Assembly (NCBI GenBank): GCA_028708605.1
Contig: JAQVYS010000012.1
Span: 1 to 39,731, forward strand
DNA: 39,731 bases
Origin: Bacillota bacterium
GTDB taxonomy: Bacteria > Bacillota > DTU065
Reading direction: 5' to 3'
The notes below the pieces were generated by a model, which saw only the letters and a list, made by a program, of their open reading frames with translations, ran no database searches and was not told the DNA's origin. Shown here in pieces: positions 1 through 8,796 of this stretch; the stretch's first letter is position 1; every line of letters begins with the position of its first letter. Both the position numbers and the translations under genes were made by a program.

Positions 1-53
1 TAGTAAAATGGGGGGTTCGCTGCTACTAGGCAAATAGCCTATGCAGTACTTTT

Positions 54-857
54 ATGCCTGAATTACCTGAAGTAGAGGTCATAAGACGGTTTTTAAACCT
101 CAATATAGTAAAAGAACAGATTGGTTTTGTCGATGTATTATACGAAAAATCGATAGAATGTGCTGGTAGTTTTGGTGTAAGCACTCTGTATGACCAAACT
201 GTAAATTTTGTTAATCGAAAAGGTAAATATTTGCACCTCGGGTTAGATAATAATGATTTGGTGATCCACCTACGGATGACAGGGCAGCTTTATTTTGAGC
301 CCGATACTATTCCCAAAGATCACATAAGATGGGTATTTAACTTTAAAAGTGGGAAAAAGCTCTATTTTAGGGATGTTCGTAAGTTCGGTCGGTTAATCAT
401 TTATCCTAAAGGTGAACTAGAGTTTTGTAAAAATGCGGATATTGGCTTTGAACCTTGGGAGATGCCTTTAGATACTTGGGGCGAAAAATTGAAAACAGAA
501 AGAGCTATTAAAATAGTCTTACTAGATCAGCATGTAATAGCTGGCATCGGCAATATTTACGCTGATGAAGCCCTGTATCTTAGTGGTATTCATCCTGAAA
601 GGAAAGCCTCTAGTTTAGCTCACACTGAAGCTAAGGATCTCCTAAAGGCAATTAGAATAGTTTTAGATCAGGGGATAAGGTACGGGGGAACGACTTTCCG
701 TGACTACCTAGGAGGAGATGGCAAAAAGGGAGCTATGCAAGACCATCTCTATGTCTATCAAAAGACAGGTTCCAATTGTCTAAGGTGTTCTAGGCCTATT
801 AGTAGAATTAAAGTTGGTGGTCGTTCTAGCCATTTTTGCTCTAATTGTCAGAGTTAG
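54..857 (+). CDS. mutM: formamidopyrimidine-DNA glycosylase (Fpg/MutM)
   Basis: N-terminal MPELPEVE catalytic motif; C-terminal zinc finger CLRCSRPISRIKVGGRSSHFCSNC. Confidence 0.97.
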   Translation: MPELPEVEVIRRFLNLNIVKEQIGFVDVLYEKSIECAGSFGVSTLYDQTVNFVNRKGKYLHLGLDNNDLVIHLRMTGQLYFEPDTIPKDHIRWVFNFKSGKKLYFRDVRKFGRLIIYPKGELEFCKNADIGFEPWEMPLDTWGEKLKTERAIKIVLLDQHVIAGIGNIYADEALYLSGIHPERKASSLAHTEAKDLLKAIRIVLDQGIRYGGTTFRDYLGGDGKKGAMQDHLYVYQKTGSNCLRCSRPISRIKVGGRSSHFCSNCQS

Positions 858-940
858 ACAGAAGCTTCAACTTTATAAGATATAACAACCGAATTCTAGT
901 TGGCGGTAGTAATTACTACTACTTAGGAGGTTTACCTTTA

Positions 941-1339
941 GTGGAGAAAAAGCCAGTACGCATGACAGAGCAACGCAAGTTGATTTTGCAAATACTCCGT
1001 AACACAAAATCTCATCCTACTGCAGATTGGATCTACCAAGAAACAAGAAAAGTAAAACCTAACATCAGCTTAGGAACTGTTTATAGAAACTTAGGTGTGT
1101 TAGTTGATGCAGGTGAGATTTTAGAAATGGATTTTGGTAGTGGATATAGTCGTTATGATGGCAACCCTCGCAATCATTATCACTTTAAATGCCGCAAATG
1201 TGGCAGAATGTATGACGTGGAACTTGAAACGATAAGAAACTTAAACAAAATCGTTGAAGAGTCTTTAGATGCTAAAATTGAAGACCATAGACTAGAATTC
1301 TATGGTGTATGTAGTAAGTGCTTAAAAGATCAAGATTAA
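941..1339 (+). CDS. Fur/PerR-family transcriptional repressor
   Basis: RMTEQRKLILQILRNTKSHPTADWIYQ...ISLGTVYRNLGVL and HYHFKCRKCGRMYDV...GVCSKC. The ORF track starts at 845, but TAGGAGG (924-930) followed by GTG at 941 is the better start. Confidence 0.9.
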   Translation: MEKKPVRMTEQRKLILQILRNTKSHPTADWIYQETRKVKPNISLGTVYRNLGVLVDAGEILEMDFGSGYSRYDGNPRNHYHFKCRKCGRMYDVELETIRNLNKIVEESLDAKIEDHRLEFYGVCSKCLKDQD

Positions 1340-1361
1340 AGAGGCCTTTGGCCTCTTTTTT
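1337..1361 (+). terminator. rho-independent terminator
   Basis: AAAGAGGCC-TTT-GGCCTCTTTTTT directly after the Fur-family CDS. Confidence 0.9.
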
Positions 1362-1451
1362 GGATAACATGTACTGGATTTGTTAAACAGGAGAAACTAA
1401 AACATTGTTAAATTAGATTAAATAGGAAAGTATCTGGCAGGAAGTGTTAAT

Positions 1452-2660
1452 ATGCAAGAACTCTTAACATCAACTAAACTTCTCTTTTTCTCATATTATC
1501 TAGCTTTTGGAGCATATAGCCCATATATAGTTCGTTATATGAGCAAAATCGGTCTCTCTGGAAAGCAGATCGGCTTCTTGCAAGGCTTTACATCGCTTTT
1601 AGGTTTTGTTTTACCACCACTATGGGGACTGTTCATTGATGTTAAACAAAATAAGAGACAATCTTTGGTCTTGGCCTTATCTGGTATGGCTATTGGTTTA
1701 ATGTGTTATTTTTTTAGCTCTAGTTTTTGGCCACTTCTTTTGGCTACCCTAGTATATGCTGCGTTTAATGCTCCTGTAATACCTCTTTTAGATAGTATTG
1801 CATTAGAGGCGGCAGATAAAACAAACAGTTATTATGGCAATATGAGGATGTTTGGGTCTTTAGGGTACGCTGTCTCTGCATCTTTTATGCCGTATATCTA
1901 TAATCATTTTGACAATCCAGGAAGTATTTTTCCAGTTTCTCTGATCTTTACTATTTTGACTATGTTTTTGATCTGCCGCTTATCTCCAAATAGCTTCTCT
2001 AGTGTAACAAGTAATCGTTCTAAGGCCTTTAAAAACTTAAGTGGCGATTTTGTTAAGTTAATTAAAAATCCAGCCTTTCTTGGTTTAATGTTAGTTGCAT
2101 TTATTAATCGGCTTGCTTTGGTACCCTATTATAGTTTTATCTCCTTGTATCTTGAAGGGTTAAATGCCACTAGTTTTATTGTTGGTTATGCCTGGGCTGT
2201 AGCTATTTTGGGTGAAATGGTTGTTTTGTTTAATTCAGAGAAGATGCTAAAGCGTCTCGGTGAAAAAAGACTCTTAGTAATTGCTCTTTTTCTCTCGAGC
2301 ATCCGCTGGATTATTTATGCAAAAGTGCAACTGCCTTGGGTTATCTTTAGTCTGCAGTGGCTTCATGGCTTTAGTTTTGCCGCAATCCACACAGTTACCG
2401 TTAAGCTTATACTGAAAATAGCCCCTCAAACGATGCAGGTCAGCGCTCAAAGCCTCTATTCTGCGTTTAATTTTGGCTTAGGTGGCTTTTTTGGCTCCTT
2501 AATTATGGGATTTCTTTTCGATTATTTTGGCGGTGCAAAGACGATAACTACCACGATGGGATCTCTTCTTCTTGTCTGTGCATCTGCAAGTTTTTTAGCA
2601 CTAACAGTTTGTATGATCTTTGTACAGGTTAAGGCACCAAAAAAGCAATCACTATCATAA
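1452..2660 (+). CDS. MFS transporter (MFS_1-like / nucleoside:H+ symporter-like)
   Basis: About 12 hydrophobic segments; MFS-like organisation (GFLQGFTSLLGFVLPPLWGLFID). Confidence 0.85.
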   Translation: MQELLTSTKLLFFSYYLAFGAYSPYIVRYMSKIGLSGKQIGFLQGFTSLLGFVLPPLWGLFIDVKQNKRQSLVLALSGMAIGLMCYFFSSSFWPLLLATLVYAAFNAPVIPLLDSIALEAADKTNSYYGNMRMFGSLGYAVSASFMPYIYNHFDNPGSIFPVSLIFTILTMFLICRLSPNSFSSVTSNRSKAFKNLSGDFVKLIKNPAFLGLMLVAFINRLALVPYYSFISLYLEGLNATSFIVGYAWAVAILGEMVVLFNSEKMLKRLGEKRLLVIALFLSSIRWIIYAKVQLPWVIFSLQWLHGFSFAAIHTVTVKLILKIAPQTMQVSAQSLYSAFNFGLGGFFGSLIMGFLFDYFGGAKTITTTMGSLLLVCASASFLALTVCMIFVQVKAPKKQSLS

Positions 2661-2721
2661 AAGTCATCTAGCCTATTTTTAGGATAGACTCTAATATTTT
2701 AGCATCGGAAAAAGACACTCC

Positions 2722-3231
2722 TTAAGCGAAGGTATTTACAGCAGAGACTCTCTTTGCTACTACAAAAGCGAGAGATGCTTTGATGATGTCTCCTAGAACA
2801 AACGGCAGCATACCGACTTTTAGAGCCTGCAAAAATGTGATGTTAGTTACGATTGCAAGTTGGAAACTACCGATTAAGTAGACTACAATAGTAAAAAGAA
2901 TGATTCCAAGCAGAGGTTTTTGTTTAGCTGATAACCAGCTTAAGATTAGAACCCCAAGAAGAAAGCTTGAGAGGTAACCCCCTGTGGGACCAAACAGAAC
3001 CCCGATGCCGCTTTGACCGCCACTAAAAACAGGTAAACCGATTATTCCAAGAGTAAGATAAAGGCTTACAGCTAAGGCTGCATCTTTAGGTTTTAAAACT
3101 AGCCCCGCGACAAGAATAGCAAGTGTTTGACCAGTAATTGGAACGCCCCAAGGAGTAGGAACATAGATAAACGTAAATGCACAGATTAAGGTAGCGAACA
3201 TGGCAATATTTGCGATTTTTCGTATTGACAA
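2722..3231 (-). CDS. bioY: biotin transporter BioY (ECF S component)
   Basis: VPTPWGVPITGQTLAILVAGLVLKPKDAALAVSLYLTLGIIGLPVFSGGQSGIGVLFGPTGGYL is characteristic of BioY. TTG start after GGAGG. Confidence 0.95.
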   Translation of the reverse strand: MSIRKIANIAMFATLICAFTFIYVPTPWGVPITGQTLAILVAGLVLKPKDAALAVSLYLTLGIIGLPVFSGGQSGIGVLFGPTGGYLSSFLLGVLILSWLSAKQKPLLGIILFTIVVYLIGSFQLAIVTNITFLQALKVGMLPFVLGDIIKASLAFVVAKRVSAVNTFA

Positions 3232-3276
3232 ACCAAAAACCTCCTTTAGTGGTTATTGTAAGCTGAGAATTAAGAG

Positions 3277-3307
3277 TTGTCAACCCAAAAATATTTGAGG
3301 CTAACAA
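3277..3307. promoter_or_regulatory. BirA-like biotin operator upstream of bioY
   Basis: TTGTCAACC-N13-GGCTAACAA, an imperfect inverted repeat resembling TTGTTAACC-N13-GGTTAACAA, 46-76 bp upstream of the bioY start. Confidence 0.6.
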
Positions 3308-3414
3308 TACGACGTTCTGGGATAAAAGAAACCATATAGTGTCGATGTAGCTTTTGCTCTTAGGCCTTGCCTCTTTAGTGTTTTCTTTTAAACAAAAAAA
3401 GACTTCAAAAGAAA

Positions 3415-4338
3415 GTGGCGATTTTGATGAAAACCACGGTTGATACTGTTGCAGTTGTGCAGTGGCGGTTAGATCTTGCAGATTTTGCTTCAGTAGAGGC
3501 GTTTGGTAAGAAACTTGATGAGGTGCTTTTTAAAATTAGATGTAGCAGTAAAGAAAACTTATTGGTTGCATTTCCAGAGGATCTGGTGACTTTTGGGATT
3601 CTAACAGAGTTAAAAGCTGCTGGAATTGAGAATGTAGGCCTTGAAGAGGCACTAAGAAAGTATGTAAATAAAAAGCTTTTTCGTCTTGTCATCCCAAAAA
3701 TAAGGATGGGCACTTGGGTAGGAGCAGTTTTTAATAACTCAACGAATCTCATGGAAGAATATTTCTCTTTATATGAAGAAGCAGCACAAAAATATAACTG
3801 CTTTATCGTAGCAGGAAGTGGTCTGGTAGCAGATGGTAGAGAAATCTATAACGAAGCTAGAGGCTATGGCAAAAACAACTCTAAAACTATCCAAAGAAAA
3901 GTACATTTAATTGATCTAGAAGGCAAAGATGGACTTGGGCTTACTCCTGCTTCACTAGATGATATTAGTCTATGGCAAACCTCTATGGGGACTGTTGGGG
4001 TAGCTATATGTTATGATGGCTTTTTTCAAGATATCCGAGATAAGCTTCAAGACTGCGATATTTTCGTTCAGCCATCTGCCAATCCTGGTCCATGGACAAA
4101 GGAGCAACAGGTTGACTGGTTACTCAGTGCTTACGAGTCAGTGCAATCTGTAAGCCATGTGGTACTTAATCCCATGCTAACAGGAAAAGTGTTAGGAATC
4201 GAGTTTTTCGGACAGAGTTCAATTTTAGTAAGAGGTGAAAACAGGAATCTAGGTTATCTTGATACTGGAGCACTACCTAATTTTGTTCAGATTGCAAAAA
4301 ATCCCGTAGAAGAAGAGATTCTAATGTGGCACTTGTAA
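3415..4338 (+). CDS. carbon-nitrogen hydrolase (nitrilase superfamily)
   Basis: Glu in AFPEDL, Lys in IQRKVHL, nucleophile Cys in VGVAICYDGFFQDI; GTG start. Confidence 0.85.
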   Translation: MAILMKTTVDTVAVVQWRLDLADFASVEAFGKKLDEVLFKIRCSSKENLLVAFPEDLVTFGILTELKAAGIENVGLEEALRKYVNKKLFRLVIPKIRMGTWVGAVFNNSTNLMEEYFSLYEEAAQKYNCFIVAGSGLVADGREIYNEARGYGKNNSKTIQRKVHLIDLEGKDGLGLTPASLDDISLWQTSMGTVGVAICYDGFFQDIRDKLQDCDIFVQPSANPGPWTKEQQVDWLLSAYESVQSVSHVVLNPMLTGKVLGIEFFGQSSILVRGENRNLGYLDTGALPNFVQIAKNPVEEEILMWHL

Positions 4339-4342
4339 CATT

Positions 4343-4368
4343 AAAGAGAGCCAGTAGATGGCTCTCTT
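4343..4368. terminator. hairpin between convergent genes (likely bidirectional terminator)
   Basis: AGAGAGCC-AGTAGAT-GGCTCTCT; weak T-runs. Confidence 0.6.
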
Positions 4369-4392
4369 GGTTAGTTGGGGTATTAGGTGAAA

Positions 4393-5025
4393 TTATCTGT
4401 TTGCAAATAACTGAACTTGCAAGTACCCACCTTTTCCATTTGGGATAATTGCAATACCTACGTGAGTAAAATCTTTCCGCAGGATATTACTTTTGTGGCT
4501 ATAGCTATTCATAAGATACATATGAGCCTCGAGAACGCTTCTAGCACCATACTGTAGGTTCTCGCTGGCACTCTTATAAGTGATATTGTAAGACTTAAGG
4601 CTTGTCCAAGGCGAACCTAGATCCGGGATCACATGAGAAATTGTGTTTGTATCTAGCATATGCTGAGCTCTCTTTTTAGCAAGTGCGTTTAGATACTGGT
4701 CCTCTTTAAGTGGAGTTGCACTGACCTTTGCTCTGTCGTTATTGATAGCATTAAGGCTCGATTTTTCTAATTCAGTCATCGTAATAGGTTGTAGGGTTGT
4801 TGAAGTAGGTGGTGGGGTAGGAGTTGGATCTGTAGCAGGTGGCGGATCTGTAGGTTTAGGATTAGTAGGTGGAGTCGGTGTAACAGAATCTGCGGGAATC
4901 CATGAATACCAAGGGAATCTGCTGAAAGTGTAAGCAGAAACCATTGGGGCTGCACTAACCATCAAAAGCAGAATTAATACGAAAAAATAGGATTTATATA
5001 ATCTGCTTGTCCTTTTCTTTGACAA
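4393..5025 (-). CDS. secreted CAP (SCP/PR1-like, YkwD-type) domain protein
   Basis: Signal peptide, Pro/Thr-rich linker, CAP domain (NAINNDRAKV..., ISHVIPD, SASENLQYG, SYSHKSNILRKDFTHVGIAI). The ORF track starts at 5040, but GGAGGTG lies inside that start, so TTG at 5025 is preferred. Confidence 0.9.
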   Translation of the reverse strand: MSKKRTSRLYKSYFFVLILLLMVSAAPMVSAYTFSRFPWYSWIPADSVTPTPPTNPKPTDPPPATDPTPTPPPTSTTLQPITMTELEKSSLNAINNDRAKVSATPLKEDQYLNALAKKRAQHMLDTNTISHVIPDLGSPWTSLKSYNITYKSASENLQYGARSVLEAHMYLMNSYSHKSNILRKDFTHVGIAIIPNGKGGYLQVQLFANR

Positions 5026-5210
5026 GACAATCACCTCCAATGTCTTTTAAAGTATAAAACTATTAAGGAGGAGTCTCAAACGTTGCAAAAGAGGATTAGG
5101 AGGTGTTAATCTGAAAAAGTGATAATATGCACTTTACTAAACAAAAACCGTTAAGTTTTCGACCTCATACCATAATTAAAGAAGGAAGTTATTTAAGTGC
5201 AAAGATAAGA

Positions 5211-5245
5211 AAAAGCGGGTCCGCTTACGCGGACCTGCTTCTTTA
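5211..5245 (-). terminator. rho-independent terminator for the Cys-rich SPOCS-like gene
   Basis: On the minus strand AAGCAGGTCCGC-GTAA-GCGGACCCGCTTTTTCTT. Confidence 0.85.
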
Positions 5246-5905
5246 GAGAAGTTCTTCCTGTTGTGGAAGGTTAAATGGTGGGTAGGGAGTTGCTTCTGGA
5301 TCGAGGAACTCGATACATGGGTTAGGTGCCTGAGTGGTGATTTCAGGCCACAAGCACTCGCCATATTCTTTGATGCAGAGCTCTGCTTGTGCGTGGACTT
5401 TCACTTGGATAAAGGCGCCGAAGTAGCAAGAAACGATTACGTCATTGTTTGTGGAAAATGGTGGCAGACAAAAATCTAGACACTCGCAACGAACTTCTGC
5501 CAAGACATCCATATTTGGATCTGGTACATATAAAACGAACTCAACAGTCCAAGGGACTTGGCGAATGAATTCGTATTGTACACCATTACCATCAGCAACT
5601 ACAAATCTTACATTGCATGCAACTGTTGCAGATACGAATGCAAGTGGAGGAATGGTGCCAGGAATTGGAGTAATGTTAGTAGCAATAACTGTACTACTAT
5701 TGGGGACAATCTCACAGACAAGTACCTGATATGGACCTGCATTAGGTGGTACAGGAGGAGTAGCATCGAATTGTCTTAACTCACATAATCTTGTGCGTCT
5801 TGCATCGTAGACTTTATCGACGATAAGACAGACACGAGCTGGTTCTCGATATTCAGGACACCCAGTTACAGGAACAAACTTATCAACCATATACTCATAT
5901 CTCAC
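5243..5905 (-). CDS. cysteine-rich SPOCS/DUF3794-like protein, possible spore coat/cortex protein
   Basis: No signal peptide; 'VCLIVDKVYDARRTRLCELRQF' segment; beta-rich region with V.C...VADGNGVQYEF...VPWTVEFVLYVP like the SPOCS pattern; about 13 Cys. SD AGGTGAG upstream. Confidence 0.55.
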   Translation of the reverse strand: MRYEYMVDKFVPVTGCPEYREPARVCLIVDKVYDARRTRLCELRQFDATPPVPPNAGPYQVLVCEIVPNSSTVIATNITPIPGTIPPLAFVSATVACNVRFVVADGNGVQYEFIRQVPWTVEFVLYVPDPNMDVLAEVRCECLDFCLPPFSTNNDVIVSCYFGAFIQVKVHAQAELCIKEYGECLWPEITTQAPNPCIEFLDPEATPYPPFNLPQQEELL

Positions 5906-6188
5906 CTTTCTTTTTCTTCACACGGCAGACTTGCCATGTTCAACACATACTATGCTTGCTAAAGACTCCGCGAAATATGAGAATGCTCCTATTTATAGGC
6001 ATTTGGGAAAGAACTGAATATTAGATTAAACTATGATCTCAAAGCTTAGGTAATTTGAAACTTCCTTACTACCTCAATTGAAGTGTTATGGTTCTTTTAA
6101 AAAGAGACGATCTAAAAAAGGCTTTAATAGAGAAATTAAACTTTTAAATTGTGTTTTGGAGTAGATTAGAGTTAATGTAAGAATAGAG

Positions 6189-6212
6189 TATAATTAACCA
6201 ATTGGTAAATTT
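6189..6212. promoter_or_regulatory. rex promoter -10 (TATAAT) overlapped by a near-perfect palindrome
   Basis: TATAAT at 6189-6194; AATTAACCAATTGGTAAATT (6192-6211) is a palindrome with one mismatched pair. Confidence 0.5.
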
Positions 6213-6291
6213 TGAGATTTATCGAGGAATTAGCTTAGTTTAGTGGAATAGAAGAACAAAGACTTGACAAAGTGAAGGGAGGGTATGCAGA

Positions 6292-6933
6292 ATGAAGAAA
6301 AACGATGGTAAACAGATTCCTCAAAGAGTCGTTTCAAGACTAGCCATGTATTTTAGAGTCTTAACTCAACTTGATGCTTCAGGAATAGAACGGATATCCT
6401 CTCGTGAACTAGGCGAGATGATGAGTATAACGCCGTCACAGATTAGACAAGATCTAAGCTATTTTGGTGAATTTGGACAACAAGGATATGGCTACAAAGT
6501 AAGGTTTTTACATGAAGAGATATCTAAGATATTAGGGCTAAAAGAAAAGCACTCTATGATCTTAATCGGTGTAGGAAACTTAGGAAGGGCGATCGCAAGC
6601 TATACAAACTTCCGAAACAGAGGATTTTACTTAGTTGCGGCATTTGATGTTAGGGAAGAGATTATTGGCAAGAGATTTAGCGACCTTATCATAAAGCCTA
6701 TGGATGAGTTGGCTCAGTATTTAGATGAAAATCATGTTGATATCGGTATTTTAACTGTTCCTGCATCCCAAGCTCAAGAAATTGCAGATTGTCTAGTTGA
6801 AAAAGACATTAAAGGCATCTGGAATTTTGCTCCTGTTAAGCTAGTTGTTCCAGAGGACGTAGTGGTAGAGCATGTGCATATTAGTGACAGTCTATATTCT
6901 TTAAGTTTTCGCTTGAGAGAACAAGATAGTTAA
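6292..6933 (+). CDS. rex: redox-sensing transcriptional repressor Rex
   Basis: Winged helix PSQIRQDLSYFGEFGQQGYGYKV and NAD-binding IGVGNLGRAIASY, full length. Confidence 0.97.
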   Translation: MKKNDGKQIPQRVVSRLAMYFRVLTQLDASGIERISSRELGEMMSITPSQIRQDLSYFGEFGQQGYGYKVRFLHEEISKILGLKEKHSMILIGVGNLGRAIASYTNFRNRGFYLVAAFDVREEIIGKRFSDLIIKPMDELAQYLDENHVDIGILTVPASQAQEIADCLVEKDIKGIWNFAPVKLVVPEDVVVEHVHISDSLYSLSFRLREQDS

Positions 6934-6935
6934 GC

Positions 6936-6960
6936 GGCGCAGTAACTGCGCCTTTTTTTT
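6936..6960 (+). terminator. rho-independent terminator
   Basis: GGCGCAG-TAA-CTGCGCC followed by TTTTTTTT. Confidence 0.93.
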
Positions 6961-7084
6961 AAAAACCAAAAACTCTACTATATATTAAGTAGTAAAGATA
7001 TTGCTCTTAGTTATGGGCTTTGTTACAATCTAATTGAAATAATAGTGGTAGATTTTGAAACAGACTACATTTAGGAGGACTAAC

Positions 7085-7378
7085 ATGCTTACAAGCAAAC
7101 AAAGAGCTTACTTAAGAGGACTTGCAAATACCGAGGATGCTATTATCCAAATCGGCAAAGAAAATGTGACAGATGGTACGGTAAGCTTAGTAGATGAGGC
7201 TCTTAAGGCAAGAGAGCTTGTTAAAATCAGAGTGTTAAAGACAGCTAGCGACGACGCTAAAGATATTGCACAAACTTTAGTTGCTAGACTTCCAGGAACC
7301 GAGATTATTCATGTCTTAGGCCGAGTGATAGTGCTTTTTAGATTTAACGTAGAGAAACCACAGATAATCCTACCATAG
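7085..7378 (+). CDS. yhbY: YhbY/CRM-domain ribosome-associated RNA-binding protein
   Basis: MLTSKQRAYLRGLAN...IIQIGKENVT...ALKARELVKIRVL; TTAGGAGG precedes ATG 7085 (ORF track starts at 7055). Confidence 0.93.
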   Translation: MLTSKQRAYLRGLANTEDAIIQIGKENVTDGTVSLVDEALKARELVKIRVLKTASDDAKDIAQTLVARLPGTEIIHVLGRVIVLFRFNVEKPQIILP

Positions 7379-7427
7379 AAGGATTATACTGTTTATTTTA
7401 TGGTAAAAGGGAAATTGAGGTGAGAAC

Positions 7428-8708
7428 TTGCAGGAGGTTCAAACCGAGACAACGATAATTAAGAATTTAAGGCATAACTATAAGGTAGCTGTACTAGAAG
7501 GTGCTACCTATAGTTTGATGTTTGGTCTGACTGGTTCGTTTCTTGGTGTATTAGCGCTAAAGATGGGAGCGTCTCCTTTTCAGCTAAGCTTAATGACAGC
7601 TCTGCCGAATTTGGTTAATGTTCTCTTTATGGTTCCAGTTGCAAGTTATTTAGAAAATCGAAACAATAAAATGCCTTATCTTATAGGCGGTGTTTTTTTT
7701 AATCGTATTGGTTATCTCTTTTTAGGTTTAGCTGCATTTTTAGGGTTTTCCCCTAATGTATTTTTACTAGTATTGGCTATGATGACTTTCCCATCTGTAA
7801 TAGCAGGGCTGTCCTATACTGATGTAGTAGCAAGCTGTTTTCCACCTAGAGAAAGAGGAAGAGTCTTTGGCGCAAAAAACGCAGTAGTAGGCCTTTTGAC
7901 CTTTGTTTGTACGATGATCGCAGGCTTCTTTCTTGACTTAATTGCCTATCCTTATAACTATCTTATTGTATTTGGAATAGCTTCATTTTTCGGTGTGTTA
8001 AACACCTATACAATGAGTAGGCTAAGAGTGCCGGAAAACGTCAAAGCTGTAAGAAAAGAAGACAAAGAATCTTACATCACTAAGTTAAAAAACATCTTTG
8101 CCCATCCAACACTAGGAAATGAGTTTAAGAAGTTTTTAGTTACAATAGTCTTAGTTCATATCGGTTTTAACGTTCCCTCTGCTCTATGGACTATCTTTTA
8201 TGTAGAGCAGATGAATATGACCCAATTTCAAATCGGTAACCTTACAGCAATTAGCAACGCAATTATTGTGATGTCTTCGTTTTTTTGGGGTACGAGAGTT
8301 CAAAAAAGTGGCGATAAAGCCGTTTATGGTGTTTCGATAATTGGTATTGCTATGGTAGCTGTTTGGGCCACTTTAGCACGAAGTGTTTTTTCTTTGTATC
8401 TACTTCAGGTACTAAATGGATTTTCAATGGCTGCTTACAACCTAGCTTACTTTAATATTCTAATATCTTCATCAGATGAGAAATATCGTCCTACTGCAAC
8501 TGCGACCTTTCATGCATTAATTGGTATCACAGGGGTGATCTTTCCTACTATAGGAGTATGGTTATATAGCTTTATGACAATAAGGCAGATTTTTCTCCTA
8601 TCAGCTTTGATACGCTTTTTAGCTTTATTTGTTGCTCTAAAGGGCATAACAAAAGGGGATATTAAAGGGTTGTTTAACATGCCAAAGCGCTTTTTTATAC
8701 AAAGATAA
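7428..8708 (+). CDS. MFS transporter
   Basis: About 12 TM segments; TTG start after AGGTGAG. Confidence 0.82.
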   Translation: MQEVQTETTIIKNLRHNYKVAVLEGATYSLMFGLTGSFLGVLALKMGASPFQLSLMTALPNLVNVLFMVPVASYLENRNNKMPYLIGGVFFNRIGYLFLGLAAFLGFSPNVFLLVLAMMTFPSVIAGLSYTDVVASCFPPRERGRVFGAKNAVVGLLTFVCTMIAGFFLDLIAYPYNYLIVFGIASFFGVLNTYTMSRLRVPENVKAVRKEDKESYITKLKNIFAHPTLGNEFKKFLVTIVLVHIGFNVPSALWTIFYVEQMNMTQFQIGNLTAISNAIIVMSSFFWGTRVQKSGDKAVYGVSIIGIAMVAVWATLARSVFSLYLLQVLNGFSMAAYNLAYFNILISSSDEKYRPTATATFHALIGITGVIFPTIGVWLYSFMTIRQIFLLSALIRFLALFVALKGITKGDIKGLFNMPKRFFIQR

Positions 8709-8756
8709 GTCTAAAAAAGCTTTTAGCCTTTTATGAATAAGATTATGGAGTAAAAA

Positions 8757-8784
8757 AAGCGCCAGAGGTTAGACTCTGGCGCTT
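8757..8784. terminator. bidirectional rho-independent terminator
   Basis: AAGCGCCAGAG-GTTAGA-CTCTGGCGCTT; minus-strand readout followed by T7. Confidence 0.88.
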
Positions 8785-8796
8785 GAAAAATACCTG

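Noticed and set aside
873-885. TTATAAGATATAA as a PerR box upstream of the Fur-family gene
   Set aside because: Only about 9 of 14 positions match TTATAATNATTATAA; short AT-rich palindromes are expected here.
1405-1422. TTGTTAAATTAGATTAAA as a Rex box
   Set aside because: Second half does not match TTAACAA; one half-site only.
3086-3307. 73-aa minus ORF overlapping the bioY start (MLASNIFGLTTLNSQL...)
   Set aside because: Out of frame with BioY, no SD; covers the putative BirA operator.
5127-5246. 39-aa plus-strand ORF (MHFTKQKPLSF...AYADLLL) ending in the terminator hairpin
   Set aside because: No SD at proper spacing before the ATG and its 3' half is the terminator stem of the minus-strand SPOCS-like gene; likely chance.
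5176-5779. Track ORFs on either strand inside the SPOCS-like gene (5176-5364, 5261-5479, 5445-5729, 5558-5779)
   Set aside because: Overlap a better-supported CDS with SD and terminator; antisense shadow ORFs with no recognisable domain.
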